A stretch of DNA of 64,000 bases, taken from Balanoglossus misakiensis. Taxonomy: Eukaryota; Hemichordata. Positions 49,385-60,784 of the stretch are shown here, one piece after another. Location of the stretch: positions 8,122,001-8,186,000 of the forward strand of contig CM082598.2 in assembly GCA_040954595.2 (NCBI GenBank), given 5' to 3'. A program made the position numbers and the translations under genes. Numbering within the stretch: the stretch's first letter is position 1; each line of letters opens with the position of its first letter. The notes below the pieces were generated by a model. The model ran no database searches, was not told where the DNA came from, and worked only from the letters and a program-made list of their open reading frames with translations.

Positions 49385-50171
49385 TCAATAATTTTCAAAG
49401 TGCTTAAGTCGCACATATTTGACGGATTAAAAGAAATGACAATACTTTCAATTTTACTGATCATGTGGATTTTTGGTTTCTCATTTGTATGTACATGTAT
49501 AATGACAATCTGTAAAAAATATAGGGGTCACCACGCTTGTTATCGAAATACAAGGCCGCGAATTTAGTCCCTAATGCTACGGAAAAAGATGAATACATGC
49601 AGTTTTTCAGTTTGTTCTGTGCATACATCATTAAGAGCATTTGTACACAGAGCAGTAAAAGTTTTAAATAATATACCTTCACAGGCGAAACTGTCCCAAA
49701 TACTTTTGTTTCACTCATTTCACTCTTTCCGATACTATTGTTTTTTCTTATTACAGTCTCTAATGAATATGCTATCATTTCTTCACATTTGGGAATAAAA
49801 TAGCTTTAAGTACACATTTTTAATAGAGAACAATGACAACTTTATTGACCATTAAATCATGACCGAAAAAAGAAACTGAACATCTCAGACAGTAAACATT
49901 TACCAACAGCTAACAGCTACTTCTAGAAGCTCTACAGATTCTACTATATTGTATTATATTCTTTCTACTTTAGACTGATATTGATTTTCATCTGTCAGCC
50001 AAATCAGTATTACCGGTAAGATGTATGTTTAATAGATTAAAATGAAATAACATGATACATACCATGGTCACAGTAAAAATGTGAAACGTTTCATATGGGG
50101 TCACACATACACCATTAAGACGTTTCAGAAACATTGCAGATCAAATACTGGCGTAAATTATGCGTAAACGG
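49385..50171. other. 3' flank of the transposase gene
   Basis: AT-rich, with AATAAA near 49,794 as the likely cleavage signal. No other gene recognised; short frames on both strands lack motifs. Confidence 0.5.
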
Positions 50172-50506
50172 TTTAAAGGGACAAAGTCTCTCTCTCGCTG
50201 CCCTATTCCCATTATGTTTAATACAAGACACTGTTTATGTTAATGTAGTAAATGTGGATATATAATCAACGTTCAACCACACACACCTTCCATCTCACTT
50301 GTAGACACGAGAGTGAAAAAAACTCGCCAAATGAATAATTGTTCTCAACCATTTTTTTCATTTGAGCGAGTTTTTACTCTCATATCATACAAGCAGAATG
50401 GAAGGTGTGTGTGGTTGAACAGTCATTCACTACACATACACATGTATATTAACATAAACAGTGTCTTGTATCAAACATAATGCAAACAGGGCAGTGAGAG
50501 AGATAG
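50172..50506. mobile_element. TTTAAAGGGACAAAGTCTC MITE, foldback copy
   Basis: The left end TTTAAAGGGACAAAGTCTCT and inner TACAAGACACTGTTTATGTTA are mirrored at the right by TAACATAAACAGTGTCTTGTA and GGGCAGTGAGAGAGA. The centre also pairs (GAAGGTGTGTGTGGTTGAAC with its complement; GAGAGTGAAAAAAACTCGC with GCGAGTTTTTACTCTC). The right tip is lost. Related pieces lie at 32,823, 52,530 and 54,884. Confidence 0.8.
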
Positions 50507-50806
50507 GCCGTGCACATTAATAAAAAAATGGTGTCAAGGACACTGTGGTCCCATTTGAGGATTACGCAGAAATAGGTAAGTATACACCAGATGATCAAAA
50601 GGTGTAACCTCACACATGGTAAAATTTGAGACACTATTTGTGAACACAGGGTAAAATTTGCCTATGGTAAACAGAGAACATTAATCCTTACAGTTTCCTT
50701 GTGTCCACACAAGCTAAGTTTATGTATAGGCGCTGAGCCTCGGGGGGCCCCATAGACAATGGGTTGAGGAGAGGTGTTAATCCTTACACTGGCTCAGGTC
50801 TGAGAA

Positions 50807-51070
50807 ATGAGTGCATATCAAACATTACCAAAAAACCTATTGGAAAAAGCTAAATCATACAATGCAAACAATTGTGCTGCCGATGGTAATGGATGTGCAG
50901 CTGTTGGTCTCGGCAATGATAATAAATTTATACATGTGTTTGCAGTCGGCAAAAACGACTGCTGCACGGGAACAAATGTTATTGCCGGACTTATGCAGAA
51001 ACCGAGCACTGGCTCTTCTTTAGCCCCTCCCTTACGAAAAAATAAGGCTTCTGGCGAACAGTTGTGGTAA
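50807..51070 (+). other. 87-codon open frame, no recognised product
   Basis: The frame begins MSAYQTLPKNLLEKAKSYNA and is rich in Asn, Gly and Ala; no family is recognised, no splice context is evident, and the opposite strand is open too. Probably not a gene. Confidence 0.2.
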
Positions 51071-51432
51071 ACGTACCGCAACTTTGCGGCACATATACCG
51101 CGACTGTTTGCGGCGCACGTGCGGCTAATGCATATTTTCGCATGTAAATAAGCTGTTGCGGCGCACAGTTGCGGTAAACATACCGCAACTTTGTGGCACA
51201 TATGCGGCACGTATGCCAAAACAGGGGTTTGCGGCGTATATGCCGCAAAATCTGCCCTCTTGCAACTTTGCGGCACATATACCGCAACTGTTTGCGGCGC
51301 ACGTGCGGCTAATGCATATTTTCGCATGCAAATGAGCTGTTGCGGCGCACAGTTGTGGTAAACATACCGAAACTTTGCGGCACGTATGCCAAAACAGGGG
51401 TTTGTGGCGTATATGCCGCAAATTATGCCAGC
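51066..51432. repeat. Tandem repeat of GCGGCACATATGCCGC-type palindromes
   Basis: About 190 bp is present twice (from about 51,072 and 51,265), each unit full of TTGCGGCACATATACCGCAA, TTGCGGCGCACGTGCGGC and GCATATTTTCGCATG words. Many are near-palindromes with TGCGGC / GCCGCA half-sites at near-constant spacing. Confidence 0.8.
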
Positions 51433-52144
51433 TTGCTAATAATTAATCCCTACTGTGGCCCCTTCCTAGCTACCATGCAGCCACCCGTAAAAAGAATTGC
51501 CAATCTATCCATTCTGTTCTTAAGTTTGCAATGACACATACTTCCCAGTACATGTATCTTGGTTCAGCAAATCTTAATTCTCATGTGAATCTGGTGTGTC
51601 ATATTCATACATGTACTTAGGTACTTCCCATAAGGAGAGTTATCCCAAGTATATTCAACAGGCATGGACCAAACATCATTTCTTTGTGAAATTGTGACCC
51701 TCATTGTTTATTTCAACAACAGGGATTATTTTATAGCTATCTCAAGTGATTCAACTACCACAGAAACCAACAACATTTAGAAAATCACCCAGCTGTATAC
51801 ATGTCATTGCAATGTTCTTGTCTCAAGTGTCCTCTTACTGGTATATGTCTTGGATCAACGTACATCAGAGTTTGTCTTTTAGTACAAGATTATGACATCA
51901 TCCTTAGGAAATTGTTCAAACTACTGACCTCTGGTAATGCACAAATATCGCTACCACAGTATTCAAGTGAAGCAGCTTCCAGCTGTATGGATTGGTGACA
52001 TCAAATTCATGGTTTTTGATGGGCATAGAGATCCCAGTGTAACCTTACACAATCAAAATGTCCGCCTAAATGAAATCAGCCTCATTCTCGTTTCTGCACA
52101 TGTCACCAAAAAGTAATTATAACCAGCTGTATATTCAAATTCTG

Positions 52145-52460
52145 TTTACTTGAACGTTCTGGCATATGTGCCGCAACCGTGCCGCAACAGACTCCACTGA
52201 TCACCAGATAATATCAAACTCCCTGTTTACTTTACTGTTGCGGTATATGCGCCGCAAAAGGCTCCACTGATCACCAGTAGTACAAGACACTCTGTGTTTA
52301 CTTAAATGTTGCGGCATACGTGCCGCAAAAGGCTTGACTGATCACCAGAAGTGTGTCGGTACTGGCGACCATCGGCGAATAGTCGCCACAATTTTGCGGT
52401 CAGAAATTTGCGTGCCGCACATGTGCCGCAACTTCGCCGCATGCTTGCCGCAAGAAAACA
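52145..52460. repeat. Second cluster of GCGGCA...TGCCGC palindromes
   Basis: A roughly 70-75 bp unit (CTCCACTGATCACCAG plus TTGCGGCATACGTGCCGCAA) occurs three times, followed by further TGCCGCA half-sites to about 52,455. Same half-sites as the cluster 700 bp upstream. Confidence 0.8.
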
Positions 52461-52529
52461 ACTTCGTAAGGGCTGTCACAAACTGGAGGATATCAGTAAG
52501 AGTGACAGATCCTCTTCTCCCACCTGAAA

Positions 52530-52757
52530 CAGATTAAAGACAAGAGTAAAAAAACTCACCAAAATAAATAATCGGTCTCTACCATTTATTCATTTTGGGC
52601 AAATTTTTACTCTCATATCATACAAGCGGAATGGAAGGTGTGGTTAAGGTTGAACGTTGATTCACTATATATCCACATGTACATTAACATAAACGGTATC
52701 TTGTATCAAACATAATAAATAGGAAAAGGACCGGGAGAGAGACTATTGTCCCTTTAA
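52530..52757. mobile_element. Truncated right half of the AAAGGGACAAAG MITE
   Basis: Matches the right half of the 50,172 copy (TTACTCTCATATCATACAAGC; TCTTGTATCAAACATAAT) and preserves the outer tip ATTGTCCCTTTAA. The left half is missing. Confidence 0.75.
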
Positions 52758-52794
52758 TGATTATGATTGGGGATAGGATACATATGATACACAG

Positions 52795-52995
52795 CTAAAG
52801 ATTGACAGACCTGCACCAGGTTTGTCACATGCATACATCATACCTGACAGGACAGGTCTGCTGCAGGTCTGAGAGGACATACATGGTGCAGGTCTAACAG
52901 GTCTGACCCGCACCAGGTCTGATCCAGCAGACTGCTGCAGGTTTGTGTCCATATCGCTGCACATGACCTGTTGGTCAGACATGCACAGGACCTGG
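52795..52995. repeat. Cluster of CAGGTCTG words
   Basis: CAGGTCTG or a one-base variant occurs about ten times in 200 bp in both orientations (ACAGGTCTGCTGCAGGTCTG, CACCAGGTCTGATCC, ATGACCTGTTGGTCAG), without a strict period. Confidence 0.6.
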
Positions 52996-53089
52996 TAAAA
53001 TTTAGTTGTGTTGTACCCATGGAATGTTAATTTTCAAAAGCAGTTTCTGTATACATATAATTCAAACTGTCACTAAAGTGCAAAAGACA

Positions 53090-53440
53090 GGTGGCAATGA
53101 ATTGATTAGGGTGCAGTACAAGTAATTGAGATATCTGGCTCAAATTTGTCACAATGCAAGCTGTCGTATTACTCTTTTAAATTAAGTGTGTCTCTGAATT
53201 TCTTGGAAGATTTTGTCATAAAAATAATTTTAGAAGGTTTAAATATCCAAGACAACCTTTGGAAAATCATGAGTAAAGCTTGTACTCACACAAATTTGTG
53301 GCATTGCAACACAACATAGGCAAAAACTTACTTTTGAAGCATTATGCAAATTACCTTTCATGTGATAGTCATGTAAACAATGGTGACAGTCTGGTAACCA
53401 CAATTTACCCTATATATAGTTTTTTTTAGCAAATATATAA
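53090..53440. repeat. Dispersed repeat shared with 56,930-57,290
   Basis: Both copies share CTCAAATTTG, AAGCAAGCTGTC-type words, TTTTAGAAG and, best preserved, ATGCAAATTAC...TATGTAAACAATGGTGA. Both lie in introns of the HECT gene. Confidence 0.65.
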
Positions 53441-54128
53441 TTTATGGGGGTTCTGAGCTCATTAACCATTAAGGAATTGTTAGATTAAAAATGTCAATAC
53501 ATGTACTTGAGTTTTGAGATTCTCGCAAGACATACGAAAACGAGTCTGAGGGTGAGCATGTACTGTGCACACAGACCGAGATTACACGTTCGGTGACTGA
53601 TAAGTTTATTAATATCCATACACTTTCTCGTTCCATGACGCCCGTGGTCGAATTATCTGCTTTCACTATCACTCAGCGAACAACCTGCCATGCGTTGTTG
53701 ACCCGCAGCCTTGTTTTGAACTATTCTCACGCCTTGTTCGAGAATCTCGTTCCGGATCTCAAAAACAGAGTATTCCTTGTACTACACCCAATCCTAAGGA
53801 TGCCAAGTCAGTTGAAAGGGGTTTGATTTCCAGTGTGCGTAGAATTCTGGCACCCAGGCCTGTTAGGCTGCCAAATTTGCAAAATTTAATCTTGGATATG
53901 CAGGAAACACAACACAACACATCCATATACAATCAAAATGTTCAACTTACTTGCGACTTCACGTAGGTATTTGATAAATACTGCATACACTTCACCCTCA
54001 AAGCGTCTGTTATTAGAACCTGCATCTGCGAACTCCGGTACCAGTAGGGATTTGATTTTATTCATCGTCAATGTACTGGCTGTATTTTGTTGGAATAGGT
54101 ATTGAAACACAGGTAGGTCCAAACATAA

Positions 54129-56032
54129 CTGGTAATGCAAAGAAAACCAATGATGACATAGTCCTTGCTGCTTTAATGTTGTTAAAATCTTTGGTACTCC
54201 ATTATTATTATTATTGAAAAATAATGATGACTTTGTACATAACAATTGTACACAGATCATCACAGATCGAATGCCATTAACAAATAATTTCATACCAAGT
54301 TTAGATGACAATAATCTAAGAATTGGCATTGCAGTACAACTGAATTGTGACACATTTAGTCATTTGTTTTCTGAAGTAACATTTGGAAATATTGCAATGT
54401 GCATCAGAGCAAATTACTAGGGTATTACTGATAGATATGGCAGAGGAAATCTTCCTGTTTCAGTGGACCTACCTGATATATCCCTAAAGTGCTCAATCCA
54501 TCCTTCAGCTTCATGATACATAATGGTATCTCTTCACCTTCAGAACCTTTAAACAACCATCGTAGTACATCTTCACTCAAAAACTGAGCTAGCTTTCCGT
54601 TCTGTATCATACTTAGAGCTGTAAGAAAAACTTATTATCATTACTCGTTTTATCTTTAAAGAAAGAATTACAGGAGTTTTACCATACCATCCACTTGTCA
54701 GCATAATTCTAATCTGCTCCTTGCAGTCATATATTTCTGTGAATATGGAAAGGCTTTTATTTTTAGACTTGAGGTGTTCGGCACCCCGAAATCGCTGACT
54801 TCTGAACATTTAATCTTGGGAATAAAAATTGGAGGTCAACCTGCTAGATTTTTGGAAAAAGCACCCTCTATCTAGCACCTCTTTAAAGGGACAAAGTCTC
54901 TCTCTCGCTGCCCTTTTTCCATTACCTTTAAGTTTTTGCTAGTCTTTGTAGATCTTTGTGAAACGGCTTCACAAAGAAGTTTTTTTGGAAGGTCATCATA
55001 TTTTTTACCATTATAGAATCTAATCTAAATGAATGTTTTATTTTTAGTAATTTTGAGATTTCATCTTGTTCAGTATGATAATCACATATCAATACAACTA
55101 CGGTATTAAATTAAACAAAGATTTGCCTAAAAATCTACTTTTATGTAATTTTTTACCATTTCTAGATAAACTTTTTTAAACCTGGTAGATCCTTGTTTGA
55201 AATATATCAAATCAATTTAAGGGGGGAAAATGGTGGGTCACCGCGCAAATTGTTGAGACACAGGAAGTACGTTAAACATGGCTTTCCGGCTGTAATCTGA
55301 TTGGCCTGACCACAACATGAGGTTCAACGGGGAGCTTCTATGGGAGTTGGTCAGATGTAGTGTGAGGCAACAGCATAAGAATACTGTACTACAAAGCAAA
55401 AGATGTTGCCTTACCCTACATCTGATTTGAATCAGATTGGGTGATCACATGACCGAGGTAACAAGGTCATGTGCCAAATCAATCCCCATATTCGGTCTAT
55501 ATCTTTATTACATGCCTTCCCGACAATATATATTCATGATAACTTGTATTTACAAGTAAAAAAATAAATTATAAATGTCATTTTCGTGATATCAAGAGGG
55601 AAAACAACAATTTTATCAAAACACTAAGCTTTAAAGTGTATGAATTATTATTTAATTGAAAGTGAAGTGGATCCCTGGGTGTTTCAGTTTCTGTACCGAT
55701 CAACCATCATACATGAATAATCTGGTGCAGTTTTTGGAAAATATTGCTATTTCATCATTTGCAACGTTCAATGTTGTATGGATTGAATTTTAATGTGTTC
55801 AGAAATAAATTATTGTAAAAGCAAAAGTGAATCACTTTTTTTCGTTTGGTTTCATGTCGAAAACAGTTCCAGGTCATCTTGCCGGCCAGTGATGATTTTG
55901 CAGCCCGCTACGTCATGAAACGTTTGATATACGAGGCATTGTAATAAAGTTAGCATTTGACATGTACTTGTCAGGAACTGATTCTCTACCATTGAAAACA
56001 CACTTGGCCATGATGAGGCTATAAAATCTTAC
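54129..56032. other. Introns 3-4 of the HECT gene with repeat fragments
   Basis: Apart from exon 4, holds a tip of the AAAGGGACAAAGTCTCTC MITE at 54,884-54,930 and AT-rich DNA. 55,250-55,500 has GATTGGCC...ACATCTGA-type partial inverted repeats. No other gene seen. Confidence 0.5.
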
Positions 56033-57747
56033 CTATAATTATTCCTACTGTGGTGTAGTCCTCATGAAGGTGCTCTTTTAAGGTGTCGAAATATTTTTCT
56101 TTCATTTCTCTCATAATCAATGCGAAGAATTCTTTTCTTGGTCCTCCATAATCCTTTGCTTGCTAATGAACACAGAGAAAAATAGTGTGAAATTGTTATA
56201 TAAAGACATGAAGCATATGCTCAAAACATGACGAAGTTACTCATCCTGTTACCAGTTTGGGTTTTCTGCAAATATAGAGATAGTTTGGAGCACTGCACAT
56301 GCACCATCCAAGCGAACGGGAAGTAGCATTTTTCTCAGGTTACACATCCAATATAGGGTATTTTCAGCTTTCGTACATGGCTAAATAGAGTGTCATTTTT
56401 GGTCAAGTTCATAACCAAATGCAGCCAAGATGTTCAGTCAATGTCATGGCTGCCGGCGAGCATGAAAAGTTCAGAATCCCCGAAAATTTGGGTCTAACCA
56501 TTCTGCAGTCATCTCTGGTTTCTGCAATGTTACTCCAGAATATTTATGATTTCAGTTGGCTGTATTCAAATCTATTGTACAGTGTCTTTTAGAGGATCCA
56601 TTTTTCCTTCATATAAATATTAAATATTCTCATTGAACAATTAGTTGACAAAATGCCAGCATTGTATATAATTGCACAATGGGGGACAATGTGGACGCTC
56701 GTTCTATGCATCACACATGGTGCTAGTAGGTGGATAGCAGGTAGGAGGAAGTTTCGTTAGAAGAGATTAATCACATCACTTCTGGGGTCAATTTAAAATA
56801 GGTAAAAGAGTTAAGGTTCAAAGACAAGTAATTGATCCTCTTAATCTAAAAATTCTGTTGCTTAATAAGCTCAGAAGTCAGAACCCCATCAAAAGCCTAC
56901 CACGGACATGCAATTTGCATAACCTTTAATAAATCAATTTGCCCAATGGTTTGTTTTAATGCTTTGAGGTATCACCCTCAAATTTGCGAGAAAGCAAGCT
57001 GTCACAATGCTTTTTCCAAAGGTAGTCTCATATTTTTTATATCTTGGTTATTTTAGTGTTAAATGATCTTAAAGTTTGTTAATCATAACATTTGTTTTAG
57101 AAGATTAAAAAAAATCTGAGACACACTTCAGTCAAGCATTATGACAACTTGTAACCACAACAATTTCAGGCACATTTAGTTGTTGTTGCAATAATATGCA
57201 AATTACTTGTCAGGTGACAGCTATGTAAACAATGGTGATTCAGTGGAATCAAAGATAAGCCCAAAGCTAGTTTTCTCCACTTCTATCCCTGATAAATTGA
57301 TACATATATGTTGCTAAATTTCATAAATACAAGAAATCCTACATTGTACTTTCATTTAACACATCACTCTGAAATATCCAACAAAGTCAGACTTACCTCT
57401 CCATAAAAATCAACTTCCAAAGTTGTACACAGCTCCTTCACAGATAATGTTGTTATCTCATCAAATCCAGTTTGGAGAACTGACAACCTGTCAACAGTTA
57501 TGGAAGTGGTTCTACCCTCAACATGCTGACTTGTGGACTTCAACTCTAATGGTCTGCCTGTCATTACTACTGACTGGTAAAATCGCAGAATTTCAACTGG
57601 ATTTGTGACTGCATTCTCCTTGCAATATTTCACGGTTCTCTGTACAGCATTATTTACCCATAACATGCCATCTTCAATCTCTGGTTCACTATCAATACCA
57701 TCTCCAATTCCAAATATACTGCCTGAATTATCTTCATTATTCCTGGT

Positions 57748-59646
57748 CTGAAAGTAAACAAATCATTGTAATAAGTTTAATGACACATGACAAATATAAA
57801 GTATTTAAACGTTCCCCTTTTCAGGTAGGCCTAAATCCTGTCATGTTCTGATTACAGTATCATAGGTGTTAAAGCAAATACTAGTACATGAATAAATTAT
57901 CCAAATATAAGGTTCAACCATATACAAGTTCTCTTGTTGGTGGGACCATAGCAGACTTATGTCACAATTACGAACACAATTGAGCATATTAATTTAAATA
58001 ATAACACATGTTATAATATACACCATGCTAATACTGTGTCGTGATTTGCCAGAATCCGTCACGTGATAGGAAAAGAGTATCAACTATGAATCCCTAGGTA
58101 AATAGCAGAAAAAATATAAACCGGTCACGTGACCAACGTGAGTGAGGTTTATTATAAAACACCTATGGCCTGACGTCCGTGAAGTTGGCCTCATCCTCAG
58201 CTTGAAAAGTCACGCGAATATGAGGATGAGGATGAGGCCAACTTCACGAATGCTGGGCCTGGGCTATATTCGGGCCGTTGCAGCCGTTTTTACCCCCTAG
58301 TGACTGTGAGTTACCATTTTTTTAAATTATTATTATTATCATTATTTAAACGGTGTATTCTCAAGGATGTTGAGAGAAGGGGGGAATGTCCCCTCTTAGT
58401 CTAAAATTATTGGGGGATTTGGTCAAAGTAGGGGGGAATCATGATTTGCATAATTTATGTTAATTAGGTAAATTTCAAGGAATAACAATTTTGAACGTTA
58501 TCTTACTAACTGCCTTCATTCCAGCAACTTATGAAGTGCTAGGCTTGCCAGCGTAGGTAGTAGGTACTGTGCAATCTCGTGTGACCTGAGCTACGTAGTG
58601 ATAGCGAGACAGAATTACAACATTTTACATGTTAACATGTGACATCTAAACAGTTACAGATTTTTTCTACTTTAAATTAGTAGATTTTGCAGAGGAAGAC
58701 ACCAGCTTGCATAACTTTCAGGGCATGTAATTTAAAAAAATGCTGGAGAGCTGAAAATAACTCTCCTGAAATTAATTACACAAGTGGTAGGAGAGTGACT
58801 AACTGCTCCCCTGGCAAGGAGAGTGAAATGAATAAAATAAATGCAACTGGAAACACAAGTGTCTTTCTTTAAAACTATACCTGGGAAAAATTTTCTTGTT
58901 TGATTTTAAAAGTTTCAGTTTTTTTAGCTGTCAAAATATTATATTGTGAAACTATTAATAGTGAAATAAATTGAAGTGGTATATTCCTTCAGATTTCTGC
59001 CTACACTTCCCCATCTGTGGCTAGGCACACTACTCAAATAAATAGTCACTGTACATATTGAATGACTTTCCTTCCAAACATATTGAATGACTTTCCTTCC
59101 AAAGTAAGAAAACAGGTCTTGGAAAACTGATACATTCTTGATAATCGCCATGGCATGAATGCAGTTCTTTTAATTTGCATAAAATTGTTACATTCTGCCA
59201 ACCCAATTTCAAATGTCTCCATAACAACAAGATCACTTGAGTGTGTGCTCTAAACTTAGACAGTGTCCAGACAGAGCTCTTTGGCTGTTCCAACAATTGC
59301 ACACTATAGCCCTTGGAGCTAAATTACACGTAATTGAATGTGAAAGTCATTTACAACATAGTATTTGGGGGTGGGAAGTTAAAATGTATAGGCCAGCACG
59401 CAGTGTTATCGGCCGTTTTCCCAGTGTTTTGACTGACAGTGCATGCTACGAGGCTTGACGCACATGTACTGGCCGGGTGGGCTGCTCACGAAGGGGCGAT
59501 TGTCGCCCCCTGAACTTGTTACAAGGGGCGCTTCAAGTGGGGGGAATCGCGCAATCGCGCGTCCCGGAGAATTAGAAAACACCAGAATCATACCCCTCAG
59601 CAATTTCGATCCCCGTTAGAAACAGAACAAGATGATTAAAACTTAC
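57748..59646. other. Intron 1 of the HECT gene
   Basis: 58,150-58,250 carries GGCCTGACGTCCGTGAAGTT and later GATGAGGCCAACTTCACGAA, a degenerate inverted repeat of about 40 bp (GAAGTTGGCCTCATCCTCA with its complement). 58,978-59,578 is a dispersed repeat. No independent gene seen. Confidence 0.6.
58978..59578. repeat. Dispersed repeat, second copy (see 35,930-36,620)
   Basis: Same order of landmarks as the copy at 35,930, plus an internal 23-bp tandem duplication (CATATTGAATGACTTTCCTT twice at 59,055-59,100). Confidence 0.8.
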
Positions 59647-60784
59647 ATGATCCTGTTCAGCATTTTCAGTCAGATCAACAACCATATTGTTCGGAATTTC
59701 TTGCGGCGTATCTCGATGTTCAATAGGTCCGAGAGGAAGCTCTGGGTCTTCATCCGACTCCGATTGAAGAACTGGCAAACACCAGTCGATATGACTGCGT
59801 AATTTGTCAATCGTGAACTCTGTGTTGCAACCTCGGCACTTTTCTTTCAGACTCGTCCCATGGCTGGTTTGTTCTGTTTCTGTGACGTTCAGATTTTTTG
59901 AATAGGGCGCAAGTATAATTTGGCTTGAGAGCCGACATGGCGCTTTAGCTCCTCGACGCTCCAAGAACATGTTACCGTTTGCAAATTTCGGCAGTTGCCA
60001 GTGCAATGCATGATTTCGAAACCTCCGCATTCACTTAATTGTGGATATTCCGCCTTGATTTTGTTGGCAACATCTTCCTCATCATCGTGGCAGAAAAAAA
60101 TCATCTTACGTTCCCCAAGTCCCGCCTTGTTAAGAACTAGCTTTTCAGCAACTGTTGGAATTCTCTGTTGAAGGCGATCAGCCACACACAAGACACGGAC
60201 TGTCCATGTCCGGGCCTTTTTGGCGGTTTTCTTACCTCGACCGACAGTACCAGACGGGGCACCAGCCCGCCCACGCCCACCATTGCTTCTGGCGGGGATA
60301 AATAACATGTCTCTTTCAGAGCGTACGGTCTCAGAGAGTCTTCCATAGTTGCTAGAAGATGCAGATGCTTGATCCATGTCTTCACGGGCGACAGCACGTG
60401 AACACTTCTTTCACAGATCATGCCGGTGTCCCATGGTCTCTACCCCCAATCTTATGAGTTCACGATCAGTGAGCGATTCTACAGTTTCCGGGGAAATGCG
60501 TTCTTGCAAAAAATTTGGTATCAGAGTTGACAATGACATAGAACGCAAAATTTCCTCCATGATGATGATGACAGGATACAATGTCCCTGTGCGAACACGC
60601 GTGCTTGTCTTAGTGCTACAGATTTTCCCTCTCTTTTTCACCGGATGTACATTGTAAATGTATCAAATATTTTGGGAGACTGCAGGCCACAGTCTATTTA
60701 TAGCTGTGGAAACAAAACTGTTCCGCCAGGGGGAGGATACCGCCCTCCCGGAACAGCTTGATCTTCTTCTAATGAAGTTAAATG

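Larger units (their letters stand above)
51890..60560 (-). pseudogene. SAM-like plus HECT-type E3 ubiquitin ligase gene, multi-exon, interrupted
   Basis: Minus-strand exons with matching phases: 59,647-60,560; 57,397-57,747; 56,033-56,162; 54,473-54,618; 53,951-54,128; and a probable last exon 51,890-52,043. Exon 1 has a SAM-like domain homologous to that of the element's transposase, a basic linker, a segment ending LYLRPIQ and a zinc-finger-like CRGCNTEF...HIDWC. The rest is a HECT domain: DFYGE joined to QAKDYGGPRKEFF (exons 2-3), LAQFLSEDVLRWLF and LSTLGIYQ (exon 4), VPEFADAGSNNRRFEGEVYA (exon 5), then a degenerate C-lobe (YTGISMPI; later YCGSDICALPEVSS, which may hold the catalytic Cys). 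HECT enzymes pass ubiquitin through that Cys. It resembles G2E3-like HECT genes of fish and invertebrates. Lesions: TGA at 60,411-60,413, a missing base in the T6 run at 59,894-59,899, and a frameshift in the last exon. TTTATT at 51,707 is a plausible poly(A) signal. Confidence 0.8.
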
